DNA of 64,000 nucleotides from UBA168 sp011055275 (GTDB lineage Archaea; Thermoproteota; Thermoprotei_A; Marsarchaeales; UBA168). The translations under genes and the position numbers were made by a program. The stretch is taken from the NCBI GenBank assembly GCA_046635845.1, contig JAQQXN010000001.1, one strand, 5' to 3'. This document shows, in pieces, positions 53,291-61,099 of this stretch. The notes beneath the pieces were generated by a model. That model did no database searches, was not told where the DNA came from, and saw only the letters and a program-made list of their open reading frames with translations. Positions within the stretch are counted from its first letter, which is position 1. Each line of letters begins with the position of its first letter.

Positions 53291-54436
53291 ATGTCGAGTG
53301 GTCTTGCCGTGCTATCGATAGATGGCAGGTTACTTCTTTCGAAGACTTACAAAGGATCCCGTGACGTAGCCATGGACGTTATTTCGGTGGGAAGGCCAAT
53401 CGCGGTAGCGACCGATGTGCCAAAGGTCCCAAGGGCTGTTAAAAGGTTGGCGAGCGCTTTTGGATGCCCAGTGTTCAGGCCAAACCGCTATTATACTGCT
53501 TATGAAAAAACCGAGTTATTGAGAAGAAACGGTTGGGAGGGGCTTGAAATACATGAATCAGATGCGCTGTTTGCAGCCCAACTCTGCTTAAGTGTAACCC
53601 GCAAAAAGATGAGCGACGTTATGGAAAGCGGGCTTACGTCAAACGAGCTCACAAAGGCGCTTTTGTTGCTCTTATCTGGCGAGAACGTGAAGGAGGCCGT
53701 GAAAAGGGCATCCGTGAACGCAGTGGCCTTTCCGCGCGAGCCTGGGCGCGCTAAAGGAACTAGGCCACCAATAGGCCGTGAGAAGATAGCTAGCCTGGAG
53801 AACCTTGTAAGCGAGCTCAGAGATGAAAACGACGCGCTTCGCGATGAAGTGAACAAGCTCAAGGAGAACGAGCAGATACTGAGGCAGCAACGCGAGCTTT
53901 CCCTTTACAGAGATAGGCGCATTGAGATGATGCGGCGCAGGGTTGACACGCTGGAGCGCTTGCTCGCAGACAGACAGGGCGAGAACGATGCGCTTAGAAG
54001 GGAGCTTGAAGCGCTAAGGGGGCTGCTTCGGCGGGTGGCTGAGGGCACCGACGTGCTGGTACCAAAGCTGGAGAGCCCTCATCCAGAGGACGAAGCGGAA
54101 ACGGGCTCGTTTAAGGTCGTTGCCATTGATGACGGGGTAAGTGACGAAGTCTTAGATCGGTTGAAAAGGAGCGGCGTCGAGTACCTCTTCATCATCAAAG
54201 GTGACGACAGGACCGCTGAGCAAGTGGCAGAAAGGGGGATGTTTCCGATAATGCCCAAGGACCTGAGTTACGTGGACATGGGTAATGTCGTTCTCTTTGA
54301 CGCGAGATTGCTAAGGGATTCGCAGGCGAGGTCGAAGGAGTTTTGGAACGCCAGAGAGATACAGAAGAAGAGAGAAATGCTAAAGATGCTGCTAAACGGT
54401 GGCAAGCGATTAGCTTTAATCTTAAGAAATAAGTAG
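53291..54436 (+). CDS. DUF460-family protein; true start unclear
   Basis: 381 residues from ATG 53291, shorter than usual for COG2433 (often 600+). RNase H-like N-terminal domain, a Glu/Arg coiled coil (about 155-255) and a C-terminal domain with YLFIIKGDDRTAEQVAERG. The conserved first strand, VIVGFDPG with its catalytic Asp, lies upstream in the same frame (53264-53290). No ATG, GTG or TTG occurs between an in-frame TAA (53249) and that strand; ATA 53252 or ATA 53270 would be needed. Just before the TAA is ATGGTGAAAAGC in frame. The start could be non-canonical, or an early stop may have damaged the gene. Confidence 0.8.
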   Translation: MSSGLAVLSIDGRLLLSKTYKGSRDVAMDVISVGRPIAVATDVPKVPRAVKRLASAFGCPVFRPNRYYTAYEKTELLRRNGWEGLEIHESDALFAAQLCLSVTRKKMSDVMESGLTSNELTKALLLLLSGENVKEAVKRASVNAVAFPREPGRAKGTRPPIGREKIASLENLVSELRDENDALRDEVNKLKENEQILRQQRELSLYRDRRIEMMRRRVDTLERLLADRQGENDALRRELEALRGLLRRVAEGTDVLVPKLESPHPEDEAETGSFKVVAIDDGVSDEVLDRLKRSGVEYLFIIKGDDRTAEQVAERGMFPIMPKDLSYVDMGNVVLFDARLLRDSQARSKEFWNAREIQKKREMLKMLLNGGKRLALILRNK

Positions 54437-54442
54437 GAAGGG

Positions 54443-55063
54443 ATGGAGCTTAGCGATGGAGATGGCGAGTTATTGGTTGCACTCGCGAGGAGAGCTGTTG
54501 AGGAATATTTGGCCAGTAACATGAGCTTTAAGATAGCACCTCCAAAGGACACTCCCAAGCAACTCTGGGAAAGGGCTGGGGTGTTTGTCACGATAAATGG
54601 GAGAAGTAATAAGGGAGCTTATGATGAGCTCAGGGGGTGCATAGGTTTTCCCTATCCCATACTTCCGTTGGTTCAGGCGACGATCGAGGCAGCTATAGCT
54701 GCTGCCACCGAGGATCCGCGCTTTTACCCGCTGAGCATCGAGGAGCTTGGGCAAGTGACATTTGAAGTGTCGGTTTTAACTCCTCCTCAAGAGCTAACGG
54801 TACCCAAAGAGCAGCTTCCATCATATATCAAAGTGGGCAGGGATGGCCTTATAGTTCAGAGGTACACCAGGAGCGGTTTGCTTTTACCTCAAGTGGCAGT
54901 GGAATACGGCTGGGGTCCCGAGGAGTTTTTACGCGAGACGTGCATAAAAGCGGGGTTGGATCCGAGCGCCTGGAGGGACGAGCGCACCAAGGTTCTTTCA
55001 TTTACAGCCATCGTTTTTGCAGAGAAAGAGCCCCTTGGACCTATCGTGAGGAAGCCTCTATAG
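54443..55063 (+). CDS. AMMECR1-domain protein
   Basis: 206 residues. Conserved across archaea and eukaryotes, function not established. The hallmark is RGCIGFPYPILPL (family LRGCIG), with VFVTINGRSN upstream. Two-subdomain alpha/beta fold ending PLGPIVRK. Starts 7 nt after DUF460 and 13 nt before the glycosyltransferase, so the three form an operon. Confidence 0.94.
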   Translation: MELSDGDGELLVALARRAVEEYLASNMSFKIAPPKDTPKQLWERAGVFVTINGRSNKGAYDELRGCIGFPYPILPLVQATIEAAIAAATEDPRFYPLSIEELGQVTFEVSVLTPPQELTVPKEQLPSYIKVGRDGLIVQRYTRSGLLLPQVAVEYGWGPEEFLRETCIKAGLDPSAWRDERTKVLSFTAIVFAEKEPLGPIVRKPL

Positions 55064-55075
55064 TTGGTGCTTTAG

Positions 55076-56215
55076 ATGAAGCTTCACGTAGGGGCATGCG
55101 GAATCGGTTATGGACATGTTGGGAGGGACCTGCCAACCGCCCTGTATCTCGGAAGCGTTGGATGGGACGTTTACTTCACGACTTACGGTGATGCCGTGCA
55201 TTTTGCAAGAGCGTCTGGTTTCAGGACTTACGCTGAGCCCTCCGTCGGTTACGTTACCAAAGGAGGTGAGGTCACAATGAAGGGGACAATTCTGTCGTTG
55301 TTCCGTCAGCTGAACTCTTTTTTTACTCAACTCGCTGACGAGTATCGCATAATCAGGAAGGAGAAGCCTGACGTCGTTTTAAGTGATTCAAGGCTTTCTA
55401 CGGTGCTGGCGGCAAAGCTTGCTGGCAAAAGGATCGTGTTACTTATACATGAGTTGAAGGTCCTCACTCCGATCAGGGATCCTAGGTTCAAGCGGTTTGT
55501 CGATGCGATCGCCTACAGGGTACTGTCGACCTTTTGGTCATTTTCGGACAAGGTAGTGATATCGGATTTTCCCCCTCCGCTGACGATAGCCGAAGAAAAC
55601 GTGGTGCTTTGGTGGCCCTTGAGAAAGAGAGATAAATTGGTTTACGCCGGGCCCTGTGGTAGGGTCACCGCGTGCAGGAAGAGCGATCATGGGGTAGTTT
55701 ACCTAAGGGTCAGCGGAATAGAATCGGAAAGGGTGATCTTGAACGACCTGTACTACAAGACAGGTGTCCTGTTGGCCAGGGATGGCGTTCGCGCGATTAT
55801 GAGCAGAGGAAACGCGCGGGGAAACTTCGCTTCCTCGGAATTCGATGGAAAGTTGCTCGTATATGACTGGATAAGGGACTACGGGAGTATGGAGATAAAC
55901 TCTCTGGTTTCGGTCGCTGGTCAAACCAGCATGGCCGAATTCGTGGATCTTGGGGTACCATTTATACTGACGCCGCCGATATCACACACTGAGCACTGGG
56001 GAATAGCGAAATCCCTTGAGAAAAAAGGAATAGCTTTGGTCCTCCCGCTTCGCGGACTGACCCCTGAACAGCTCAGGGATGCCGTCGAGCAGGCGTTAGC
56101 TGATGAGGCCCTTCGCAAGAGGGCGCAGGAGTATGCTAGCAAGGCTAAGTCCTATCCTGGCGACCAAGTCCTTATCTCGGTTATCACGTCTCTGGCTGCA
56201 CAACATACAGCTTGA
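55076..56215 (+). CDS. GT28/MurG-like glycosyltransferase
   Basis: 379 residues. N-terminal GIGYGHVGRDLPTAL is the acceptor-side glycine loop of GT-B enzymes of this group; C-terminal VAGQTSMAEFVDLGVPFILTP and HTEHWGIA match the nucleotide-sugar site. Two Rossmann-like halves meet near residue 200. Acceptor (lipid, S-layer protein or sugar chain) is unknown. A basic segment around 200-215 suggests membrane association. Confidence 0.88.
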   Translation: MKLHVGACGIGYGHVGRDLPTALYLGSVGWDVYFTTYGDAVHFARASGFRTYAEPSVGYVTKGGEVTMKGTILSLFRQLNSFFTQLADEYRIIRKEKPDVVLSDSRLSTVLAAKLAGKRIVLLIHELKVLTPIRDPRFKRFVDAIAYRVLSTFWSFSDKVVISDFPPPLTIAEENVVLWWPLRKRDKLVYAGPCGRVTACRKSDHGVVYLRVSGIESERVILNDLYYKTGVLLARDGVRAIMSRGNARGNFASSEFDGKLLVYDWIRDYGSMEINSLVSVAGQTSMAEFVDLGVPFILTPPISHTEHWGIAKSLEKKGIALVLPLRGLTPEQLRDAVEQALADEALRKRAQEYASKAKSYPGDQVLISVITSLAAQHTA

Positions 56216-56248
56216 GGCGCTTGCTTGTGCATTAGATCGTCTTAGTCC

Positions 56249-56983
56249 TTAGATCGGAGAGTGCAGTGCTGAGGTACTCAGAGAGGTTCGCCCCGACTTC
56301 TCTACATTTGGATTGAATGACAGGAGTATCTGCACGCCGTGGCTTGATCCTATGCGAGACGCTCCTGCGCCTATCATCGCCATAGCTTTTCCGGCATCGG
56401 TTATCCCCCCTGCCGCCTTAACCCTTGCCCTGTTACCGACAGCACGCTTCATGAGCATGACGTCTTCGACCGTTGCTCCCTTCGGGCCATAGCCTGTGCT
56501 GGTCTTGACGAAGTCAATGCCAGCCTCGACGGCGAGCTGGCAAGCGATGGCCTTTTGGTCATCAGTGAGGTAGCCCGTCTCCAAGATCACCTTGGACAGC
56601 TTTCCGCGGTCCTTTACCAGAGACGCCATTTGCTCCATATCGCGTCTAACCATCAAGAGATCTCCGGAGCGAAGCGCCCCTATATTCATGACGAAGTCAA
56701 TCTCATCTGCCCCATCATCTATTGCCCGGGAGGCCTCTTCAGTTTTTACATCGGTGCGAGAGGCCCCAAAGGGGAATCCGACAACCGATACGACCTTTAC
56801 GTCGGTACCCTGAAGCCTCTGCCTGCACCTGGCCACGTGAATCGGATTAACGCATACTGCATAAAAGCCGTAAAGTCTCGCTTCATCACACAACTTATCA
56901 ATCTCCGAATAAGATGCCGAAGGATTCAATAAGGTATGGTCTATGTATTTGGCTAGCTCCTCTCTTGATCTTGGAAGTTCCAT
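56249..56983 (-). CDS. deoC: Deoxyribose-phosphate aldolase
   Basis: 244 residues, class I aldolase. Cleaves 2-deoxyribose-5-phosphate to acetaldehyde and glyceraldehyde-3-phosphate. YIDHTLLNPSAS at the start, VVGFPFGA, EIDFVMNIGALRSG (Asp), VILETGYL with the first catalytic Lys region, DFVKTSTGYG (Schiff-base Lys) and VKAAGGITDA. Complete. With the nucleoside phosphorylases at 15-22 kb it would allow deoxynucleoside catabolism. Confidence 0.95.
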   Translation of the reverse strand: MELPRSREELAKYIDHTLLNPSASYSEIDKLCDEARLYGFYAVCVNPIHVARCRQRLQGTDVKVVSVVGFPFGASRTDVKTEEASRAIDDGADEIDFVMNIGALRSGDLLMVRRDMEQMASLVKDRGKLSKVILETGYLTDDQKAIACQLAVEAGIDFVKTSTGYGPKGATVEDVMLMKRAVGNRARVKAAGGITDAGKAMAMIGAGASRIGSSHGVQILLSFNPNVEKSGRTSLSTSALHSPI

Positions 56984-57021
56984 ATTCAGAGCTGCGTCTT
57001 CTTTTTAACTCTAACGGGAGT

Positions 57022-57213
57022 TTACCGGGCGGAAATCCCCTTAAGGAAACGAGCACCCCTCGCGGAAGTTCCACAAACCTCTAACCTGAGAGGGGCCTGT
57101 TGCCGGTGCGCCCTCCAGCGATCAAGCCGCTCGCGCGTGCGGGCGGCAAGGCGAACGTCCCCTGCGGTTGCCAAGCGATGTGAAGCCCCTTCTGCTAGTG
57201 TGGGCTAATTCGC
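57022..57213 (+). mobile_element. Non-autonomous IS200/IS605-like element, copy C (diverged)
   Basis: Begins at TTAC (57022-57025), lacks the first ~25 bp of copies A/B, then aligns with them from AATCCCCTTAAGG to GCGATGTGAAGC, ending near TTCGC (57209-57213). The CCTCT/AGAGG stem is kept though its loop differs (AACCTG versus AACCGT), as are the GCCGCTC/GGGCGGC stem and an AGCCC/GGGCT right-end hairpin (57184-57207). Conserved stems with changed loops suggest the RNA or DNA structure matters. Lies between deoC and tRNA-Leu(CAG). The following stretch to 57346 has one more hairpin (GGCCC/GGGCC near 57290) and no gene. Confidence 0.65.
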
Positions 57214-57346
57214 TCTTGACGTGCATGCTAACTTACAAGGGCAGAAAGGTCTCGTTTAATAGGCTGTCTGACGAAATGGACGCGTATGAGGCCCGCAGAT
57301 GTGGGCCGTCCCGTAAAGACTTAATAGTGTGGGTCTCGGTCTTACT

Positions 57347-57447
57347 GCGGGAGTGCCCGAGCTTGGTCAAAGGGGCTGGACTCAGGATCGCTATCGATGG
57401 GAGCTCCAGTGCCGTTGGCTGCGTGGGTTCAAACCCCACCTCCCGCA
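57347..57447 (+). tRNA. tRNA-Leu (anticodon CAG) with a canonical-position intron
   Basis: Acceptor GCGGGAG and CTCCCGC, leucine-type long arm, T arm GTGGGTTCAAACCCCAC. The anticodon stem CTGGA/TCCAG is split by CTCAGG plus about 17 extra bases, placing an intron after position 37; anticodon CAG. Most bases match tRNA-Leu(GAG) at 95-195. A TATA-like GACTTAATAG lies about 24 nt upstream. Confidence 0.93.
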
Positions 57448-57491
57448 TGTTTTTGTGCTTGTCCGGTTAAGCCGCTCCAGGCAGCTCGTGC

Positions 57492-57914
57492 TTATTCACG
57501 TATGAGGTTGATCTTTGATTTTTCATCCCTGTAACGCGAGGCAGAGATTCCCGCTATTTCGATAGCCACTATCTCGAAGTTTAGGCTGACCGTTCCTTCA
57601 AGAAGGTGACCTCCCCATGTCTTTTCTTTTGTACCGATAACTGCGTGGAGGTGTAAGGATACTGACCCTTCCTCTGGGGTTACGTAGTTGCCGTTGAGAG
57701 ATGCGACTTCTAGAGATGCTTCTATCTCTTCTTCCTCATATTTCATTGTGTCTGGGTTGAACCATGCCAACCTTGCACGCGAAAGGGACCCAATCCCACT
57801 TATGAGTGCGGCGTTTACGCGTGCAGCGCGCAGTTGGCTTTCTACCTCTTTTAAAAGGTCGTTTCCTTGCTGCAGCCTAAGGATGAAAGCTCTTCCAGCT
57901 CCTCCTGTTATCAT
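57492..57914 (-). CDS. PPC-domain (DUF296) protein
   Basis: 140 residues. The plant-and-prokaryote-conserved fold: GRAFILRLQQGNDLL, AALISGIGSLSRARL, LHLHAVIG and GGHLLEGTVSLNFEIV, with conserved His positions that may bind metal. Often annotated as DNA-binding, but archaeal single-domain members have no proven role. No operon partner. Confidence 0.9.
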   Translation of the reverse strand: MITGGAGRAFILRLQQGNDLLKEVESQLRAARVNAALISGIGSLSRARLAWFNPDTMKYEEEEIEASLEVASLNGNYVTPEEGSVSLHLHAVIGTKEKTWGGHLLEGTVSLNFEIVAIEIAGISASRYRDEKSKINLIRE

Positions 57915-58085
57915 TTTGATCTTTTTTCTATGGGTTTATAACCTTAAGTCAGAAGCCGTAACGCCCTAGGTCGGAATTCGCAGTAAGCGATTGCGCGTCG
58001 CTTATCAGGCAAGGGAGCAAGCGGCACCTCCAGTTAATGTTGCATCTGACCGCAAAACATTTAATCTCAAAGCCGTGTTTTATTC

Positions 58086-58186
58086 GCCGAGGTAGCTCAG
58101 TCTGGGAGAGCACCCGTCTCAACTATTGGTTGAGGGTGAGGCTGAAGACCGGGTTGTCGCCGGTTCGAGCCCGGCCCTCGGCACCA
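58086..58186 (+). tRNA. tRNA-Phe (anticodon GAA) with a 24-nt intron in the anticodon stem; CCA encoded
   Basis: Acceptor GCCGAGG/CCTCGGC followed by A and CCA. The 3' half CTGAAGA-CCGGG gives anticodon GAA. The 5' stem strand is only CCCG before 24 extra bases (TCTCAAC...GGGTGAG), then G resumes at position 31. This is a non-canonical 30/31 intron that splits the anticodon stem. T arm GCCGGTTCGAGCCCGGC. A TATA-like ATTTAATC lies about 23 nt upstream. Confidence 0.93.
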
Positions 58187-58385
58187 GTTTTCTGTGTGGA
58201 TTGATCAGGCTGCGGCAAGGGGGGTTCTTATTCCGAGATCAACATAGTAGCCTTGTACATAATATAGCACGCTGGTATCACGATAGGCTTGAGCGCTTTA
58301 TCGGTTGCGTGCACTATCGATACGCGAGAGCCGCATAGAAGGAAAATCCTATAAGGGGACATATGATATCAGTGGCGACGGCTAG

Positions 58386-59093
58386 TTGTCCGGTCGCGAA
58401 CAGTTAATAAAGGTAATTCAATTGGCTAAAAGTGAGGATAGAAACTTCTTACTTGAGCCTGAGTGCGATGAAGTTCTTCGCGCTTACAACATACCGGTAA
58501 TAGATTCTTTTTTTGCAAAATCTCCCGAAGAAGCTGTTGAAGCTTCTAAAAAGCTTGGATTTCCGCTTGTGGAGAAGGTTGTTTCTCCTGACGTCGTTCA
58601 CAAGTCTGACGTTGGTGGCGTGAAAGTCGGCCTAAGCAGCATAGACGAGGTGAGAAAAGCCTTCACTGACATACAGACTTCGGTGAAGCAGAAGAATCCT
58701 AGTGCCAGATTTTACGGCGTTTACCTACAGAAAATGCTGAAAGGGGGAGTTGAGACTATTGTAGGGGGGACCCGCGACCCCCAATTTGGTTCGGTTATAG
58801 TTTTTGGTTTGGGCGGTATTTTTGTTGAAGTCCTTAAAGACGTTAGCTTTAGGGTTGCGCCTCTTTCGCAAGAGGACGCGATGGACATGATAGACGAGAT
58901 AAAGGCGGCGCCCATCCTGAACGGCGTAAGGGGCTCTAAGCCCGTAGATAAGATCGCTTTGGCAAAATTGATAACGTCTGTGGGTGCCCTCATGGTGGAA
59001 AACAAAGAGATATCCTCTTTGGACTTAAATCCGGTGATGGCCACGCCCGAGGGGGCTGTGGCCGTAGATTCAAGGATTATTTTGGGCGATTAA
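58386..59093 (+). CDS. ADP-forming acyl/acetyl-CoA synthetase, beta (ATP-grasp) subunit
   Basis: 235 residues from TTG 58386. Conserves energy by making ATP from acyl-CoA, ADP and phosphate. ATP-grasp segments: GFPLVEKVVSPDVVHKSDVGG and LQKMLKGGVETIVGGTRDP, then VFGLGGIFVEVLKDV and SSLDLNPVMATP. The alpha (CoA-binding) subunit is not adjacent; the next gene is unrelated. A TATA-like CCTATAAGG sits about 32 nt upstream of the TTG. Confidence 0.92.
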   Translation: MSGREQLIKVIQLAKSEDRNFLLEPECDEVLRAYNIPVIDSFFAKSPEEAVEASKKLGFPLVEKVVSPDVVHKSDVGGVKVGLSSIDEVRKAFTDIQTSVKQKNPSARFYGVYLQKMLKGGVETIVGGTRDPQFGSVIVFGLGGIFVEVLKDVSFRVAPLSQEDAMDMIDEIKAAPILNGVRGSKPVDKIALAKLITSVGALMVENKEISSLDLNPVMATPEGAVAVDSRIILGD

Positions 59094-59095
59094 AA

Positions 59096-59995
59096 ATGGA
59101 TGTAGCTGATGAAATTTTTGAGTTAAGGCAAAACTTAGAGGTTTTAGAAGAAAAAATTGAGGAAGCAAGCAAGGCGGCAGTAGAAGCGAAAAAAACCAGA
59201 GATGAGCTTCACGCGAAGATCAAGGAGCTTGCTGAGATAGTGAGAACGGAAAAGGAAAGCAGAGATAAAGTAAATGAGGAAGTCAAGAAGATAAAAAGCA
59301 TGAAGGATGCGCTTGTAAAGGAATACGATAAGAAAAAGGAGGAATTTGAAAAGCTTCAGGCAACCGTCGTGCCGCCAAGCAGGAAGGAGGAAAGGCTCGA
59401 GAAGGAACTTAAGAGACTGGAATGGGAATATCAGACAAGCGCTATACCGCCATCTAAGGCAAGGGAAATGGAGGAGCGCATATTGGAACTGGAGGCCCAG
59501 CTTAAGACGGTAAAGCAGTACAACGAGAACAGGGAGAAGCTTGAGCGTCTGCGTTCTGATCTTCGTGAGACCGAGGCTGAATTTAGGACATTTAAGGAGA
59601 AGCTTGACGAGCTTGCGAACGAGGCCCATGCACATCACAAGAAGATGATGGAGGCGGTTGAACAGATCAAGGCTTTGCGCGCGCAAGCTGATGAAGCGCA
59701 CATGAGATACCTTTCGTCAAACACGCAACTTACGTTTATGAAGGCTCAGAAGATAGCCATACTTAAGAGGCTTAATGAGATAAGCGCTGACAGAAACATA
59801 AAGGCACAGCTTCAGTTCTACCAGAAGGCGAAGGAGAAGATGGAGCAACTTAACGAAAAGGCTAAGGAAAAGATATCGAAGGGCAAGCGCCTTTCGTTCG
59901 AGGAGTTCCAGGCGTATGTCAGTGGCGCGGAGCCCCTAAACCTAGATCAGAAGAAGGACGTAAGTAAGGAAGCCAGTGCTGAAGTCTCTCACTGA
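59096..59995 (+). CDS. Coiled-coil protein (COG1340-like)
   Basis: 299 residues, nearly all coiled coil from residue 8 to 265 with Glu/Lys/Arg heptads and no hydrophobic segment. The C-terminal SKGKRLSFEEFQAY matches the conserved end of the archaeal COG1340 family. Function unknown; perhaps a scaffold or chromosome-related factor. Starts 2 nt after the acyl-CoA synthetase gene. Confidence 0.85.
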   Translation: MDVADEIFELRQNLEVLEEKIEEASKAAVEAKKTRDELHAKIKELAEIVRTEKESRDKVNEEVKKIKSMKDALVKEYDKKKEEFEKLQATVVPPSRKEERLEKELKRLEWEYQTSAIPPSKAREMEERILELEAQLKTVKQYNENREKLERLRSDLRETEAEFRTFKEKLDELANEAHAHHKKMMEAVEQIKALRAQADEAHMRYLSSNTQLTFMKAQKIAILKRLNEISADRNIKAQLQFYQKAKEKMEQLNEKAKEKISKGKRLSFEEFQAYVSGAEPLNLDQKKDVSKEASAEVSH

Positions 59996-60004
59996 GCGTT
60001 TAGC

Positions 60005-60928
60005 TCAGAGCTTTGTCTTTGAAGTTTCGAGGTTGAGGAAAAAGGCCTTTATGGCCTCCGGTATTTTTTCCTCTTTTTCGCACATGCTATACGGGAAGTT
60101 ACCAAGCTTTAGTAGCGCAATCGCGTTTTTATCAGCAGATGGGGAAATCAGAAGTTGGCTCAAGTCGTAAAGCATGCTTTTGGTGCTATCCAATGCCGTC
60201 CTAACCTCGATTTCGGATACGGGTGAGTTGCCCTTTAGGATCAAGATCTGGTAAGGTCTATTTGAGCGCTTGTAAAATATTTCTACCTCTTCGGCGTGAC
60301 CGACGTTACCGAAAAAGCTGCCAACATAAAAAACGTCGAAGTTCTTGTAGAACTGCTTTTTCAGCGTGGTCTTGAGCTTGGTTGGGGGAGAGTTAAGCGC
60401 GCTAACTCCTTTGGGTGTTAAGGTATAGGTCTTCTTATAGACGACCTTTTCCGCTCCAACTTTTACTTGTTCTTCAGGACGGTTGAACCTTATTGAAGGA
60501 AGCTGGAATCTGTTACCGCAGCTACGACAAACGTACCAAGAACCCAAGTCTATCAGCTCTTCCGGATTAATTTCGGCGTTGCATGCTGGGCAGAATAGCT
60601 TATCACCTTTTCTGAACGACGTAACGGGGAGGACAGTACCGCAAACGTCGTGCTGCGCCAAGGACTCCCTAATTATGTATGGAGATCCGCATTCCGGACA
60701 AATTATGGTTTCGTATACAGGTAGCCTGCCAGCGACCAGCACGTTATTATCATCTACGTTCAACTCGAGAAGCCCGATGCCCGCAAGCTCATCCAGGTAC
60801 TCGTCTATGCCTTGCGTTTCTTTTTCGTCAACAAGGTAAATGTACCCCTTTTGCTCGTCAAAGGTCACGTCTATTCTGTTCTCGCTAACGATTCTAAGCG
60901 CGTCATCTGGGTCATCGGGCCAAAACAT
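60005..60928 (-). CDS. Zinc-ribbon protein of unknown function
   Basis: 307 residues from ATG 60928 (GTG 60949 would add seven). Several Cys pairs: CPECGSPYI (with a later C), CPACN and CRSCGN, enough for two zinc ribbons between about 70 and 145. An N-terminal winged-helix-like stretch (about 1-55) and a C-terminal alpha/beta domain (160-307) flank them. A TATA-like AATAAATATA lies 25 nt upstream. The layout suggests a nucleic-acid-binding protein. Family not recognised. Convergent with COG1340, 9 nt apart. Confidence 0.7.
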   Translation of the reverse strand: MFWPDDPDDALRIVSENRIDVTFDEQKGYIYLVDEKETQGIDEYLDELAGIGLLELNVDDNNVLVAGRLPVYETIICPECGSPYIIRESLAQHDVCGTVLPVTSFRKGDKLFCPACNAEINPEELIDLGSWYVCRSCGNRFQLPSIRFNRPEEQVKVGAEKVVYKKTYTLTPKGVSALNSPPTKLKTTLKKQFYKNFDVFYVGSFFGNVGHAEEVEIFYKRSNRPYQILILKGNSPVSEIEVRTALDSTKSMLYDLSQLLISPSADKNAIALLKLGNFPYSMCEKEEKIPEAIKAFFLNLETSKTKL

Positions 60929-60950
60929 TTGATACAATACTAGGCACACA

Positions 60951-60960
60951 TATATTTATT
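60951..60960 (-). promoter_or_regulatory. TATA-like box for the zinc-ribbon gene
   Basis: AATAAATATA on the minus strand, centred about 27 nt before ATG 60928. Confidence 0.45.
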
Positions 60961-61099
60961 TTTTCTTACGCGTTTCTGAAGCTATGCATAAATTTTGTTG
61001 TGCATTGTCTAGAAAGCGTGCTCAGGGTCGAAGCTCTAGAGCAATCGTGGAGCGCTAGGGATTTTAGAAACACATAAATTCCCATTCCTTTGTTTTGCG

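Noticed and set aside
39455..57213. CRISPR array
   Set aside because: The repeats are ~200 bp and scattered over 18 kb, with no short regular repeat-spacer pattern.
57233..57448. 71-codon minus-strand ORF starting REVGFEPTQ
   Set aside because: Antisense translation of tRNA-Leu(CAG); same artefact type.
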